Shown: positions 47,763-56,192 of the stretch, one piece after another | Layout: the number at the start of each line of letters is the position of its first letter | Position numbering within the stretch: the first letter of the stretch is position 1 | NCBI GenBank assembly: GCA_020725265.1 | Contig: DYFK01000001.1 | Location: forward strand, 1 to 64,000 | DNA from: Hydrogenophilus sp. | GTDB lineage: Bacteria; Pseudomonadota; Gammaproteobacteria; Burkholderiales; Thiobacillaceae | Direction: 5' to 3' | Length of the DNA: 64,000 bases | The notes under the pieces: model-generated | What the model saw: the letters and a program-made list of their open reading frames with translations, nothing else | Told to the model about the DNA's origin: nothing | The model's database searches: none | Position numbers and translations under genes: made by a program

Positions 47763-49668
47763 ATGATCGACCAGGCCAGAACCCGTTTCGAGTCCTTGAA
47801 GGCTGGCGGCTCCCTGCCGTCGCCGAAGGGCGTGGCTCTGGCCGTTCTGGAACTGACCCAGCGCAGCGATGCCCGCATCCAGTCGCTCACGCATCTGGTC
47901 CAGACCGATCCGGCCATGTCCGGCCGCATCCTGCGCTACGCCAACGCCGTGCATGGCGGCAGCCTCCGGCATATCGCCTCATTACCGCACGCCATCGTGT
48001 TTCTCGGCCTGTTCCGGGTACGCCAGATCGTCCTGGGATTCTCCTTGATCGACCAATACCGGACCGGCGCCTGCGCGGCGTTCGACTACCCGGGATACTG
48101 GACCGCTTCGCTGGCCACCGGCATCACCGCGCAACAGGTGTCGGCCCAGGCTCAATGCCCCCCCCGACGAAAGCTTCACCTGCGGGTTGCTGTCCGGCAT
48201 CGGCCGGTTGGCGCTGGCCACGGCTTTTCCAAGGGAATACGCGGAAATTCTCGGCGCGACGCAGGACGAATCGGTACGACGCGCGGAGGAAACCGCGCGC
48301 TTCGGTCTCGACCATGCCCAGCTCTCGGCCGAACTGCTGCAGGACTGGGGCCTGCCCGACATCTTTCATCAGGCCGTGCGCCACCATGAATCGCCGGCGG
48401 ACTCGCCGTTCGATGCCGGTTCGCGCGCCCAAGCGCTGACCCTGGCGCTGCACTTCGCGGCGCGGGTCGGCGGCCTGCTCAACCTCGACGCCGCCCAACG
48501 CTGGGAAAAAGTCCCGTCGTTGTACCAGGCCGCCGCCCAGATCGGGCTGGAGGATCACGAAGTGCCGCCTTTGGTGGAGCGCGTGATCGAACAGTGGCGG
48601 GACTGGGGCCAGGAATTGCGCCTGCCGACGCGCGACTTCAGCGACATCAAGCTGCTGTTGACCTCGCCACCGGAACCGAATGGCGATGATCCCATGGCCG
48701 CGCTGGTGGTGCTGCCGATGCGGGTCGCGCTGGTCGCCCGCGATGCCAAGCGGCTGCGCGCGCTGGCCGATACCCTCGATGCCATGGGCCTCCGGGTGGA
48801 ACTGGCGACCGATCCGGAAAACGCGCTGAAGCGTCTGAACGAACTGCAAATCGACGTCATGATCGTCGAACTGCCGGACAGCGGCGAAGTCTCCGCGCAT
48901 GATCTGCGCGACCTGCGTGCCTGCGAAAGCGCGCGTCAGGCCTATTGCATCGCGCTGATTCCGGCCGAAGCCGAAGCCGGCGTGGCCAGGCTGATGCTGG
49001 CGGGCGCCGCCGACTATCTGTTGCGGGATCACACCGAGGCGGCGCTACTCGCCCGCCTCAATGCCGCCCAGCGGGTGATGACGCTGCAAAGCGCGGTACG
49101 CGCCGAGCGCGAATCGGCGATCCGGTCCTCGGGCGACTGGGCGCGCAGCAATCGCCGGCTGCTGCGGGAGGCCCTGACCGATCCACTGACCCAGGTCCAC
49201 AACCGGCGTTACGGCCTCGACCGATTCGCCCAGGAATGGTCGTTCGCGCAACACAACGGCACGCCGTTGTCGTGTCTGATGCTCGATGTCGACCACTTCA
49301 AGCGGGTCAATGACCGGTACGGGCACGAAACCGGCGATCTGGTGCTGACCCAGGTCGCGCGTCTGATCGAACGGAATTGCCGCAAGGATGACGTGGTGTT
49401 CCGCTATGGCGGCGAGGAATTCTGCGTGGTCGGTCCCAATACCGGCGAGCGCGAAGCCGTCCAGCTCGGCGAACGCATCGTCGAGGCGATGCGCGCCGCC
49501 CGTTTCGGCGAGGACAGCCGCCACTTCGCGGTAACCATGAGTATCGGCGTGGCCACGCGGGTCGAAGCCGACCGTGAGCCGGAACACCTGATCGCGCGCG
49601 CCGACAAGGCGCTCTATGCCGCCAAGGCCGCCGGCCGGGACCGGGTCGTGGCGACGGGCCGGAGCTGA
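47763..49668 (+). CDS. HDOD-receiver-GGDEF signalling protein, split by a one-base frameshift in a C8 tract
   Basis: The first frame (from 47763) encodes an HDOD domain up to the Cys codon before 48158. From there the correct protein continues in the next frame, giving PPDESFTCGLLSGIGRL, the expected HDOD continuation. Removing one C from the C8 run would make a single protein of about 634 residues: HDOD (1 to about 280), a degenerate receiver (about 315-440) and GGDEF (about 470-630) with YGGEEF and an RxxD inhibitory site (RKDD) five residues before it. As read, only a truncated HDOD piece is made from the first start; a start at 48187 could give the rest. Phase variation, mutation or a sequencing error would all fit. 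Confidence 0.85.
48158..48165 (+). repeat. C8 homopolymer causing the frameshift
   Basis: Eight consecutive C follow TG (48156-48157). Seven would keep HDOD-receiver-GGDEF in one frame. Confidence 0.9.
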
Positions 49669-49678
49669 ACCGACAATC

Positions 49679-50629
49679 TCATTGAGCGGTGCCGAACCAG
49701 AACGCGCCGCCCTTGTCGAGAAACTCGTCGTGGCGCATGTAATGCGAGCCATCGCACGAGAAGGTCAGGCTGATCATGCCGTTGAACAGATTGATCGACG
49801 ACATGCGCAGGTAGATGTTTTCGTCGGCCAGACGCAGAGCGCGCAAGCTTTCCAGAATGCGGGCGACGTCCCGCATCGGAATCAGCGCGTCGCCCGGATA
49901 CGGGCGCGGCGGATAGACCAGACAGATGTCGGGATCGCTCAACGCCTCCTGGTCGAGAATCCGGTAGCGGTAGGGATCATCGAGCGTCCAGATGGTCGCC
50001 TGGCTGCTGGAGAAATGGATCTGGCACTGGAACACGCCTCGCTGGGTCAACAGTTCCTCCAGAATCGACAACGCCTGTTGCAGGTTCTGATCCATCGGAC
50101 TATCGACCCGACACTGCTGGAACACGTTGCCTCGGATCGCCGGGTCGCCGCGAATCTGCCGCCAGTGGGCGGGCTCCTCGTACAGGACCGAGGTCACCGG
50201 CAGATTGCGCAGGTCGAAATCCGCGCCGAGATAGCCGAGCACTCCCCCCTCCTCGCCGCGCACGATCTGCAACGCGGTCAGCGAGGGCCGCCCCTTGGCC
50301 AGGCTGATGTAGGCATCGGACAACAAGAATCCCCAGATCGGCACGGCCTCCTTCATGTACGGGCGTTGCGAGCGATCGCGCGCGTAGTGCCCGGTCACCA
50401 GCCCTTCCGGGCCGACGTTGTCGCAAATCTGGACACCGTCGGTGCCGACGCAATACATGAAGGTGCAATGCGGCACGCTGGCGAAACCGTCGAGCAACAC
50501 CGCGTTGAGCCCCGCGCGATCGCCCCAGACCGGCGCGCAACGTTCGGCCAGCCGGGCGAGCGGCTCGTGCAGCAACCGGGCGAGTTGCTCGCGTTGCAGG
50601 TAAATGCTGTCTTTCCAGGAGCGCTGCAT
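49679..50629 (-). CDS. PDC/Cache sensor-domain protein without output domain
   Basis: A 316-residue protein. The middle portion has a PDC sensor signature (CTFMYCVGTDGVQICDN, HYARDRSQRPYMKEAV, LGYLGADFDLRNLP), typical of ligand-binding domains of chemoreceptors and kinases. There is no clear signal peptide or membrane span, and no kinase, GGDEF or methyl-accepting domain. The C-terminal part (FSCDGSHYMRHDEFLDKG) may be a second small domain. It begins seven bases after the Sel1 gene, so the two are co-transcribed. It might be a cytoplasmic sensor or partner protein. Confidence 0.82.
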   Translation of the reverse strand: MQRSWKDSIYLQREQLARLLHEPLARLAERCAPVWGDRAGLNAVLLDGFASVPHCTFMYCVGTDGVQICDNVGPEGLVTGHYARDRSQRPYMKEAVPIWGFLLSDAYISLAKGRPSLTALQIVRGEEGGVLGYLGADFDLRNLPVTSVLYEEPAHWRQIRGDPAIRGNVFQQCRVDSPMDQNLQQALSILEELLTQRGVFQCQIHFSSSQATIWTLDDPYRYRILDQEALSDPDICLVYPPRPYPGDALIPMRDVARILESLRALRLADENIYLRMSSINLFNGMISLTFSCDGSHYMRHDEFLDKGGAFWFGTAQ

Positions 50630-50636
50630 GGTCCGT

Positions 50637-51587
50637 TCAATTTTTTCCAAAAGCGGAAGAAACCTGTTCGTTGATGCGCCGCAGGCCCTCGATGGCTTCG
50701 GCATCGCCGGCGGCGGCGGCCAGGCCGTACCAGCGCGCGGCCTCAACCAGACTTCCGGGCAGGTCGCGGCCCTGCTCGAACATCGCGGCCAGGCGTTTCT
50801 GCGCGCCGACATGGCCCTGGCCACCGGCCAGCGCCAGCCAGTTGGCGCCGGCCAGGACATCGCGCTCGATGCCTTCCGGCGCATCCAGATAAATCCGGCC
50901 GAGATGATCCTGCGCCTCGGCGTCGCCGGCTTCGGCCGCGCGCGTCAGCCATTTGACCGCCTCGGCGGCATCCGCGGCCACACCCTCGCCTTGCAGATAT
51001 TTGACGCCCAGCCGGCCCTGGGCCGAGACATCACCGAGTTCGGCGGCCCGCCGGAGCAGTTCGGCCGCGGCGGCCGGATCCCGGGGCACGCCGACCCCCT
51101 GTTCATACATCCGCGCGAGTTCGGCCTGGGCGGCGGCCAGATTGAGATCGGCGGCCCCGGTCAGCAACAACGCGGCCTTCTCCGGATCGGGCGCCACGCC
51201 CTGGCCTTTCAGGAACATCTGGGCAAGGTTGTACAAGCCAATCGGATCATTCTGGCTGGCCGCGCGCTCATACCAGCGCACCGCCTCGGCCAGATCGCGG
51301 GTCATGCCCATCAGGCCATGCTCGGCAATCCAGCCCATCTGGGTCTGCGCGCGGGCGTCGCCGGCATCGGCGGCCATCAGCACCTGCAGAAACAACATGC
51401 GGATGGCCTGGATCGGGTCATACGCGGGCAGGGAGGGCATCACCGGAGCCAGGATCGGCACCGGCATGGTCATCGGCAGCGACCAGGCCAACGGGCCGGG
51501 CGATGGAGGCGCGTCCCCGGCGCTGGCGCCAGGACTCAGGCAGACGGCGGACACGACGGCGATCGACGCAACGAAACGGAAATGCAT
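50637..51587 (-). CDS. Sel1-repeat protein, exported
   Basis: The 316-residue product has a signal peptide (MHFRFVASIAVVSAVCLSPGASA), a Pro/Met-rich linker, then about six Sel1-like repeats (AEAVRWYERAASQNDPIGLYN, LAQMFLKGQGVAPDPEKAALL and following copies). Sel1 repeats are TPR-like protein-interaction scaffolds. The start at 51587 gives the signal peptide directly. It is the first gene of the pair with the PDC-domain protein and may bring it partners. Confidence 0.87.
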   Translation of the reverse strand: MHFRFVASIAVVSAVCLSPGASAGDAPPSPGPLAWSLPMTMPVPILAPVMPSLPAYDPIQAIRMLFLQVLMAADAGDARAQTQMGWIAEHGLMGMTRDLAEAVRWYERAASQNDPIGLYNLAQMFLKGQGVAPDPEKAALLLTGAADLNLAAAQAELARMYEQGVGVPRDPAAAAELLRRAAELGDVSAQGRLGVKYLQGEGVAADAAEAVKWLTRAAEAGDAEAQDHLGRIYLDAPEGIERDVLAGANWLALAGGQGHVGAQKRLAAMFEQGRDLPGSLVEAARWYGLAAAAGDAEAIEGLRRINEQVSSAFGKN

Positions 51588-51645
51588 GGCGACTCCTCGG
51601 TAATTGGATTCTCGATCCGGCATCCGAACCCGATGCCAGGGCGGT

Positions 51646-52308
51646 TCAGGCCCACAAACTCAATGGCGGCTCATTGACGACGACGCGCAGGATATCGCCG
51701 CGCGAAACCAGTCCGACCAGCGTGTCCCGCTGGTCCATCACCGGCACCGCGGTCAGATGGTAATCCAGCAGCACGCGCGCGACCCGGCGGATATCGGTGA
51801 CCGGATCGGCGCTCACCACCGGCGAAATCATCACGTCGGCGACCGAACGGGCCAGAGCATTGCGCACTTCGCCGGCCTCGACATTGAGCGCGGTCAGCAG
51901 ATTCTCGCGGGAAACCATGCCGACCAGACGTCCGAACGCATCCAGCACCGGCGCCTGACCGATACCGCGCGCGATCAGGAGGCGCCAGGCAGCGTCGACA
52001 CGGGAATCAGCGGACAGGGTCATGACATCGCGCGACATCACCTGGGCGACATGGTAAATCGGCCCCCGGTCGATCTCGCCACGCATCGCCTCGCGATAAG
52101 CCTCGGCCGCCTGCTGATCGTAGGGTGCTTCCGCCGTCGTCCCGGCATCGCGCCGACGAGCGCCGGCGGCGCGCAATTCCGGGCCGAACTCCTCGCCGTC
52201 CCGATCGATGCCGCGCGCCGCGCGCGCGGCGGTCAACCCCGGCACGGTCTTCAGGGTTTCCAGACTGCCTCGGAACGTCTGTCCGGTAACGCCGTACACG
52301 GAAAACAT
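51646..52308 (-). CDS. CBS-domain pair protein
   Basis: The 220-residue product has an N-terminal low-complexity part (about 80 residues) and a Bateman module of two CBS domains: VMSRDVMTLSADSRVDAAWRLL with GQAPVLDAFGRLVGMVSREN, and VMISPVVSADPVTDIRRVARVLL with TAVPVMDQRDTLVGLVSRGD. Such modules bind adenosyl ligands. No attached catalytic domain is seen. It has a good ribosome-binding site AGGAG at the start and lies upstream of the Sel1 gene on the same strand. Confidence 0.9.
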   Translation of the reverse strand: MFSVYGVTGQTFRGSLETLKTVPGLTAARAARGIDRDGEEFGPELRAAGARRRDAGTTAEAPYDQQAAEAYREAMRGEIDRGPIYHVAQVMSRDVMTLSADSRVDAAWRLLIARGIGQAPVLDAFGRLVGMVSRENLLTALNVEAGEVRNALARSVADVMISPVVSADPVTDIRRVARVLLDYHLTAVPVMDQRDTLVGLVSRGDILRVVVNEPPLSLWA

Positions 52309-52452
52309 AAAGCGCTCCTGTGGTTCTCGTTTCACCGGAACGGGCGCTTGGCCTCCCGTTCCAGGCCGCCATTGTAGTGACCGGCCCCGGGTCCGCGTGG
52401 CGTTTCCTCGCCGGCATGGGAAAATCCGCCATCCCAACTTACCCGCGCCATC

Positions 52453-52986
52453 ATGAAACGCTATGAACACGCCTTCGAATCGCTGATCTTCGGCAGCCGC
52501 TGGCTGCTCGCGCCCTTTTATCTGGGCCTGGTCGCCGCCATCGGGCTGCTGCTGATCAAGTTCGTGAAATCCTTCATCGCCGCGCTGCCGGTGGTGTTCG
52601 AGGGTTCCGGCGGCGAGGCCATGATCGCCATCCTGACCCTGGTCGACATCACCCTGGTTTCCAACCTGCTGTTGATCATCATCTTCGCCGGCTACGAGAA
52701 CTTCATCTCCAAAATCGATACCGGCGACCATGAGGACCGACCCGACTGGATGGGCCACGTCGGCTTTTCCGACCTCAAGATCAAGCTGATCGGCTCCATC
52801 GTCGCCATTTCCGGGATCGAACTGCTCAAGTATTTCGTCAACGTCAAGCAGGCTGGCGAACACGAACTGATGTGGGCGGTGATCATCCACATCACCCTGG
52901 TGTTCTCCGGCGTCATGTTCGCGCTGATGGACCGCCTGTCGGGCGCCAAGCATGGCGCCGACAAGGACGGCGAGGACGGACACTGA
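52453..52986 (+). CDS. yqhA: UPF0114 membrane protein YqhA
   Basis: A 177-residue polytopic inner-membrane protein with about four hydrophobic spans and conserved segments RWLLAPFYLGLVAAIGLL, FAGYENFISKID and ISGIELLKYFVNV. It is a conserved family of unknown function, adjacent here to ilvE. Confidence 0.9.
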   Translation: MKRYEHAFESLIFGSRWLLAPFYLGLVAAIGLLLIKFVKSFIAALPVVFEGSGGEAMIAILTLVDITLVSNLLLIIIFAGYENFISKIDTGDHEDRPDWMGHVGFSDLKIKLIGSIVAISGIELLKYFVNVKQAGEHELMWAVIIHITLVFSGVMFALMDRLSGAKHGADKDGEDGH

Positions 52987-52999
52987 GCAACGGTTGCCC

Positions 53000-53026
53000 G
53001 CTCGCGAACCTTGACGGTTCGCGAGC
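53000..53026. other. Perfect 11-bp inverted repeat between yqhA and ilvE
   Basis: GCTCGCGAACC, loop TTGAC, and GGTTCGCGAGC form a perfect stem. No T tract follows on either strand, so it is not a standard intrinsic terminator. It may be a rho-assisted terminator, an operator or an RNA element of the ilvE leader. Confidence 0.75.
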
Positions 53027-53081
53027 GAACCGATCACCGGCTGCGATAAAATCGCGGCTTTTCCCCTCCGGAGTTTTCACC

Positions 53082-54002
53082 ATGTCCATGGCCGACCGTG
53101 ACGGCGTCATCTGGTACGACGGCAAGCTCGTCCCCTGGCGCGAAGCCACCACCCACGTGCTCACCCACACCCTGCACTACGGCATGGGCGTGTTCGAGGG
53201 CGTGCGCGCCTACGAAACCCCCACCGGCCCGGCCATCTTCCGCCTCCAGGAGCACACCGACCGGCTGTTCCGTTCCGCCCACATCCTGGGCATGAAGATG
53301 CCTTATTCCAAGGACGAGCTGAACGCCGCGCAGAAAGCCGTGGTGAAGGAAAACGGCCTGAAGTCCGGCTATCTGCGGCCGATGGCGTTCTACGGCGCCG
53401 AGGCCATGGGCATTTCCGCCAAGACCCTGTCCACCCACGTCATCGTCGCCGCCTGGCCGTGGGGCGCCTACATGGGTGCCGAGGCGCTGACCGCCGGCAT
53501 CCGGGTCAAGACCTCCTCGTTCAGCCGCCATCACGTCAACATCACCATGTGCAAGGCCAAGGCCAACGGCAACTACATGAACTCCATCCTGGCCCACCGC
53601 GAGGCCGAGATGGACGGCTACCAGGAGGCCCTGCTGCTGGACGTGGACGGCTTCGTCGCCGAAGGCTCGGGCGAAAACATCTTCATCATCCGTCACGGCA
53701 AGCTCTACACCCCGGACCTGACCAGCGCCCTGGAAGGCATCACCCGCGACACCATCATCCAGCTCGCCGGCGAACTCGGCATCCCGGTGATCGAAAAGCG
53801 CATCACCCGCGACGAGGTCTACTGCGCCGACGAAGCCTTCTTCACCGGCACCGCCGCCGAAGTGACGCCGATCCGCGAACTCGACAACCGGGCGATCGGC
53901 GAGGGCAAGCGCGGACCGCTCACGGAAAAGCTGCAAACGCTCTATTTCGACTGCGTGCAGGGCCGCTCGGCCGCGCACGCCGGTTGGTTGGCGCACATCT
54001 GA
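53082..54002 (+). CDS. ilvE: Branched-chain amino-acid aminotransferase
   Basis: The 306-residue class IV PLP enzyme makes Val, Leu and Ile from their keto acids. VIWYDGKLVPWREATTHVLTH, THTLHYGMGVFEGVRAYE, the SRHHVNITMCKAKANGNYMNS lysine region and EGSGENIFII are typical. The start at 53082 excludes an upstream extension through yqhA. It is followed after 13 bases by a zinc-finger gene, a common betaproteobacterial pair. Confidence 0.95.
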   Translation: MSMADRDGVIWYDGKLVPWREATTHVLTHTLHYGMGVFEGVRAYETPTGPAIFRLQEHTDRLFRSAHILGMKMPYSKDELNAAQKAVVKENGLKSGYLRPMAFYGAEAMGISAKTLSTHVIVAAWPWGAYMGAEALTAGIRVKTSSFSRHHVNITMCKAKANGNYMNSILAHREAEMDGYQEALLLDVDGFVAEGSGENIFIIRHGKLYTPDLTSALEGITRDTIIQLAGELGIPVIEKRITRDEVYCADEAFFTGTAAEVTPIRELDNRAIGEGKRGPLTEKLQTLYFDCVQGRSAAHAGWLAHI

Positions 54003-54015
54003 ACAAGGAGGCGGC

Positions 54016-54225
54016 ATGAGCGAACCCAACCGCGTATCCACCCGTTTCGTCGAAGTCTCCGAGAGCGATCTGCCGCTGCATTGCCCGATGCCGGGCGCCT
54101 CCACCTGGAACCTGCATCCGCGCGTATTCCTGCCGATCGAGGAAAAGGGCGAAGCGCTCTGCCCCTATTGCGGCACGCTCTACAAGCTCAAGGGCTGGGA
54201 TTGCCGGCCGCGTCACCATCACTGA
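54016..54225 (+). CDS. CHCC zinc-finger protein
   Basis: The 69-residue product carries the C-H-C-C zinc ligands (HCPMPG, the His in NLHPRVF, and CPYC), as in the zf-CHCC family related to the NDUFS6 subunit of complex I. The tail is basic and ends in four His. It sits 13 bases after ilvE, with which it is probably co-transcribed. Confidence 0.9.
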   Translation: MSEPNRVSTRFVEVSESDLPLHCPMPGASTWNLHPRVFLPIEEKGEALCPYCGTLYKLKGWDCRPRHHH

Positions 54226-54247
54226 TCGAACCGAACGGAGTTCCGCC

Positions 54248-54784
54248 ATGCACAAGCCCGCCACCCTGCTCCTGCTCGCCGCCCTCGCCACCCCAGTCCT
54301 GGCCCAGTCGACCCAACCCGCGCCCAAGCCGATGACGGCCGAGCAGATCGCGCAGATGCAGCAGATGATGCAGATGCAGCAAATGCGGATGATGTCGGTG
54401 ATGTTCGACCTGCGGAAATCCAGGCACGGTTTCGACGAAACCCTGGCCGCGATCCGCGCCGGCGCCCAGAAACGCGGCTGGCAACTGGGCGAAACCGTGG
54501 ACATGCAGGCGGCCATGCGCCAGGCCGGCAACCGGCAGGCGCCGCGCATGAAGGTGGTGCAACTGTGTCCGGCCGGCGCCAACGACAAGGTCGCCAAGGC
54601 CGGCGGCGGTAAAACCCCGCCGCTGCCCTGCCGGGCCACGGTGTTCGAGGACAAGGACGGCAAGGTCCACGTCATGCGCATGAACCTGGGCAACCTGGCC
54701 AAGACCCTGCAAGGCGACCTGGCCAAGGCCATGGCCGAGGTTGGCGCCGAGGAAGACGCCCTCTACAAGGGCATCCTGGAATAA
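54248..54784 (+). CDS. Exported DUF302-domain protein
   Basis: The 178-residue product has a signal peptide (MHKPATLLLLAALATPVLA), a Gln/Met-rich stretch (QMQQMMQMQQMRMM) and a DUF302 domain (HGFDETLAAIRAGAQKRGW, VQLCPAGANDKV). The family is of unknown function; the Met-rich part may bind metal such as copper. A bidirectional terminator follows. Confidence 0.85.
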   Translation: MHKPATLLLLAALATPVLAQSTQPAPKPMTAEQIAQMQQMMQMQQMRMMSVMFDLRKSRHGFDETLAAIRAGAQKRGWQLGETVDMQAAMRQAGNRQAPRMKVVQLCPAGANDKVAKAGGGKTPPLPCRATVFEDKDGKVHVMRMNLGNLAKTLQGDLAKAMAEVGAEEDALYKGILE

Positions 54785-54802
54785 GCCGTCCCACTGCTCA
54801 TG

Positions 54803-54830
54803 AAAAAACCCCGCCGAAGCGGGGTTTTTT
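54803..54830. terminator. Bidirectional terminator between the DUF302 and IPTL-CTERM genes
   Basis: AAAAAACCCCGC, tetraloop CGAA, and GCGGGGTTTTTT make a 12-bp stem with A/T tracts on both sides. It serves the DUF302 gene on one strand and the IPTL-CTERM gene on the other. Confidence 0.92.
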
Positions 54831-54853
54831 CGTTTGGCGCGCCCGGCAACCGG

Positions 54854-54965
54854 CTCAGGCGCCGTGCCCGCCATGCCAGCCCGCGCGTCGCGCGCCGCGC
54901 AGGCCGAGCACCGCCAGCAGGCCGGACAGCAGCAGCAGGCCCCATTCGGTCAGCGTCGGCACCGG
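54854..54965 (-). repeat. IPTL-CTERM tail repeat, copy A
   Basis: 112 bases that differ from copy B (56081-56192) at only two positions by hand alignment, running from the stop codon through the sorting helix. The flanking terminator hairpin core is also shared. Confidence 0.92.
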
Positions 54966-55904
54966 GATCGGTTCCGCGGCGGCGGCATTGCTCGCCGAGC
55001 AGACCTGATCGCTGCCGCCACTCAGGCCCTGGCAGGTCCAGCCGAACGAGCTCGAACCGGCCGTCACGGAACTCGCCGTCCCGGCCGAGCACAGGCCGGA
55101 AACTGGCGGTTCGACGAAGCTCTGGCCGCTGGCGCTACCACATTGGCCATTGACCGGGCCGGCCGGCGGCGGCGCGTTGACGTCCGGATCGATCGGCGCG
55201 AACGGCTGGCCATTGAGGAAAGTAGCACCGGGTTCCTGATCCACGAACAGATACGGTGGAAGAATCGTGTCAGTCAGATTGAAGACCGCGAAGCCCAGAC
55301 GATAGGTTCCCGCCGTCGCGGCGCGGAACGTCGCGGTCTGCCAGCCGGTGCTGCCATAGCTGCCGGTCGAGTAATTGCCGGTTCCGGGATTGGTCGCGCC
55401 CAGGATGGCAACTTCCGCGGCCACGCCGTAGACCGTCGGCACGTTGGCCGGATCGGTCAGGTTGACCAGCGAGACGAAAGAGCCGTCATTGAACGGTACG
55501 TAGTCGGTGGAAACGTAGTTCCAGGCCATCGTGAACTCCTGGCCAGCCGTCAGCACGACATCACGCTGGATGTAGGCGAAGTTCGTGGTGTTGGGAAACT
55601 GGGTGGTGAGATAGGTCCTGCTGGCCGTGGACAGACCCAAGGCATCGGCGACGCTGGTGAACGCCCCGGAGGCCCCCGAGGGCACCATCACCGCCATCTT
55701 GGTTTCATGTGGATTCACCGTCCATAGATAACCAGTTGTCGAATAGTCGCCGCCGGTGCCGATGGTGACGGTTTCGTAGGTGGTCCAGTTGGTCAGATCC
55801 GACTCGAAGCCGAAATTCGCCTGCGCCGCCAGCGGCAGCAGCAACAAGCCCCCGATACAGGCACGCAAGGACCGGCCGATCTGGCGTGGCATCGCGATGG
55901 ACAT
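54855..55904 (-). CDS. IPTL-CTERM surface protein
   Basis: The 349-residue product has a signal peptide (SLRACIGGLLLLPLAAQA), a jelly-roll-like extracellular domain (about residues 30-230), a short Cys-bearing domain, and the IPTL-CTERM tail: VPTLTEWGLLLLSGLLAVLG followed by a basic segment. That tail is a sorting signal in beta- and gammaproteobacteria thought to be handled by an exosortase-like system. The last 37 codons and the terminator are nearly the same as in the larger IPTL-CTERM gene just upstream. No sortase gene is in the window. Confidence 0.88.
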   Translation of the reverse strand: MSIAMPRQIGRSLRACIGGLLLLPLAAQANFGFESDLTNWTTYETVTIGTGGDYSTTGYLWTVNPHETKMAVMVPSGASGAFTSVADALGLSTASRTYLTTQFPNTTNFAYIQRDVVLTAGQEFTMAWNYVSTDYVPFNDGSFVSLVNLTDPANVPTVYGVAAEVAILGATNPGTGNYSTGSYGSTGWQTATFRAATAGTYRLGFAVFNLTDTILPPYLFVDQEPGATFLNGQPFAPIDPDVNAPPPAGPVNGQCGSASGQSFVEPPVSGLCSAGTASSVTAGSSSFGWTCQGLSGGSDQVCSASNAAAAEPIPVPTLTEWGLLLLSGLLAVLGLRGARRAGWHGGHGA

Positions 55905-56021
55905 GAAAGTTCCTTTCCCCGAAACAATTTATGAAGCCGCGATTCTGCCCTTGAACAGGCCACGCGTATCTTGCGAAGTCTTGCATCACGCAATAAACGA
56001 CGGGCGGAGGTGGGCCAAATG

Positions 56022-56046
56022 AAAAAAACCCCGCCGAAGCGGGGTT
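56022..56046 (-). terminator. Rho-independent terminator after the large IPTL-CTERM gene
   Basis: Read on the reverse strand, AAACCCCGC, TTCG tetraloop, and GCGGGGTTT are followed by more T. The core matches the terminator beyond copy A. Confidence 0.88.
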
Positions 56047-56080
56047 TCGCGGGGATTTTCGTTTTGCGTGATCGGGGGGA

Positions 56081-56192
56081 CTCAGGCGCCGTGCCCGCCA
56101 TGCCAGCCCGCGCGTCGCGCGCCGCGCGGGCCGAGCACCGCCAGAAGGCCGGACAGCAGCAGCAGGCCCCATTCGGTCAGCGTCGGCACCGG
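56081..56192 (-). repeat. IPTL-CTERM tail repeat, copy B
   Basis: The partner of 54854-54965; two mismatches over 112 bases, although the upstream coding parts are unrelated. Confidence 0.92.
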
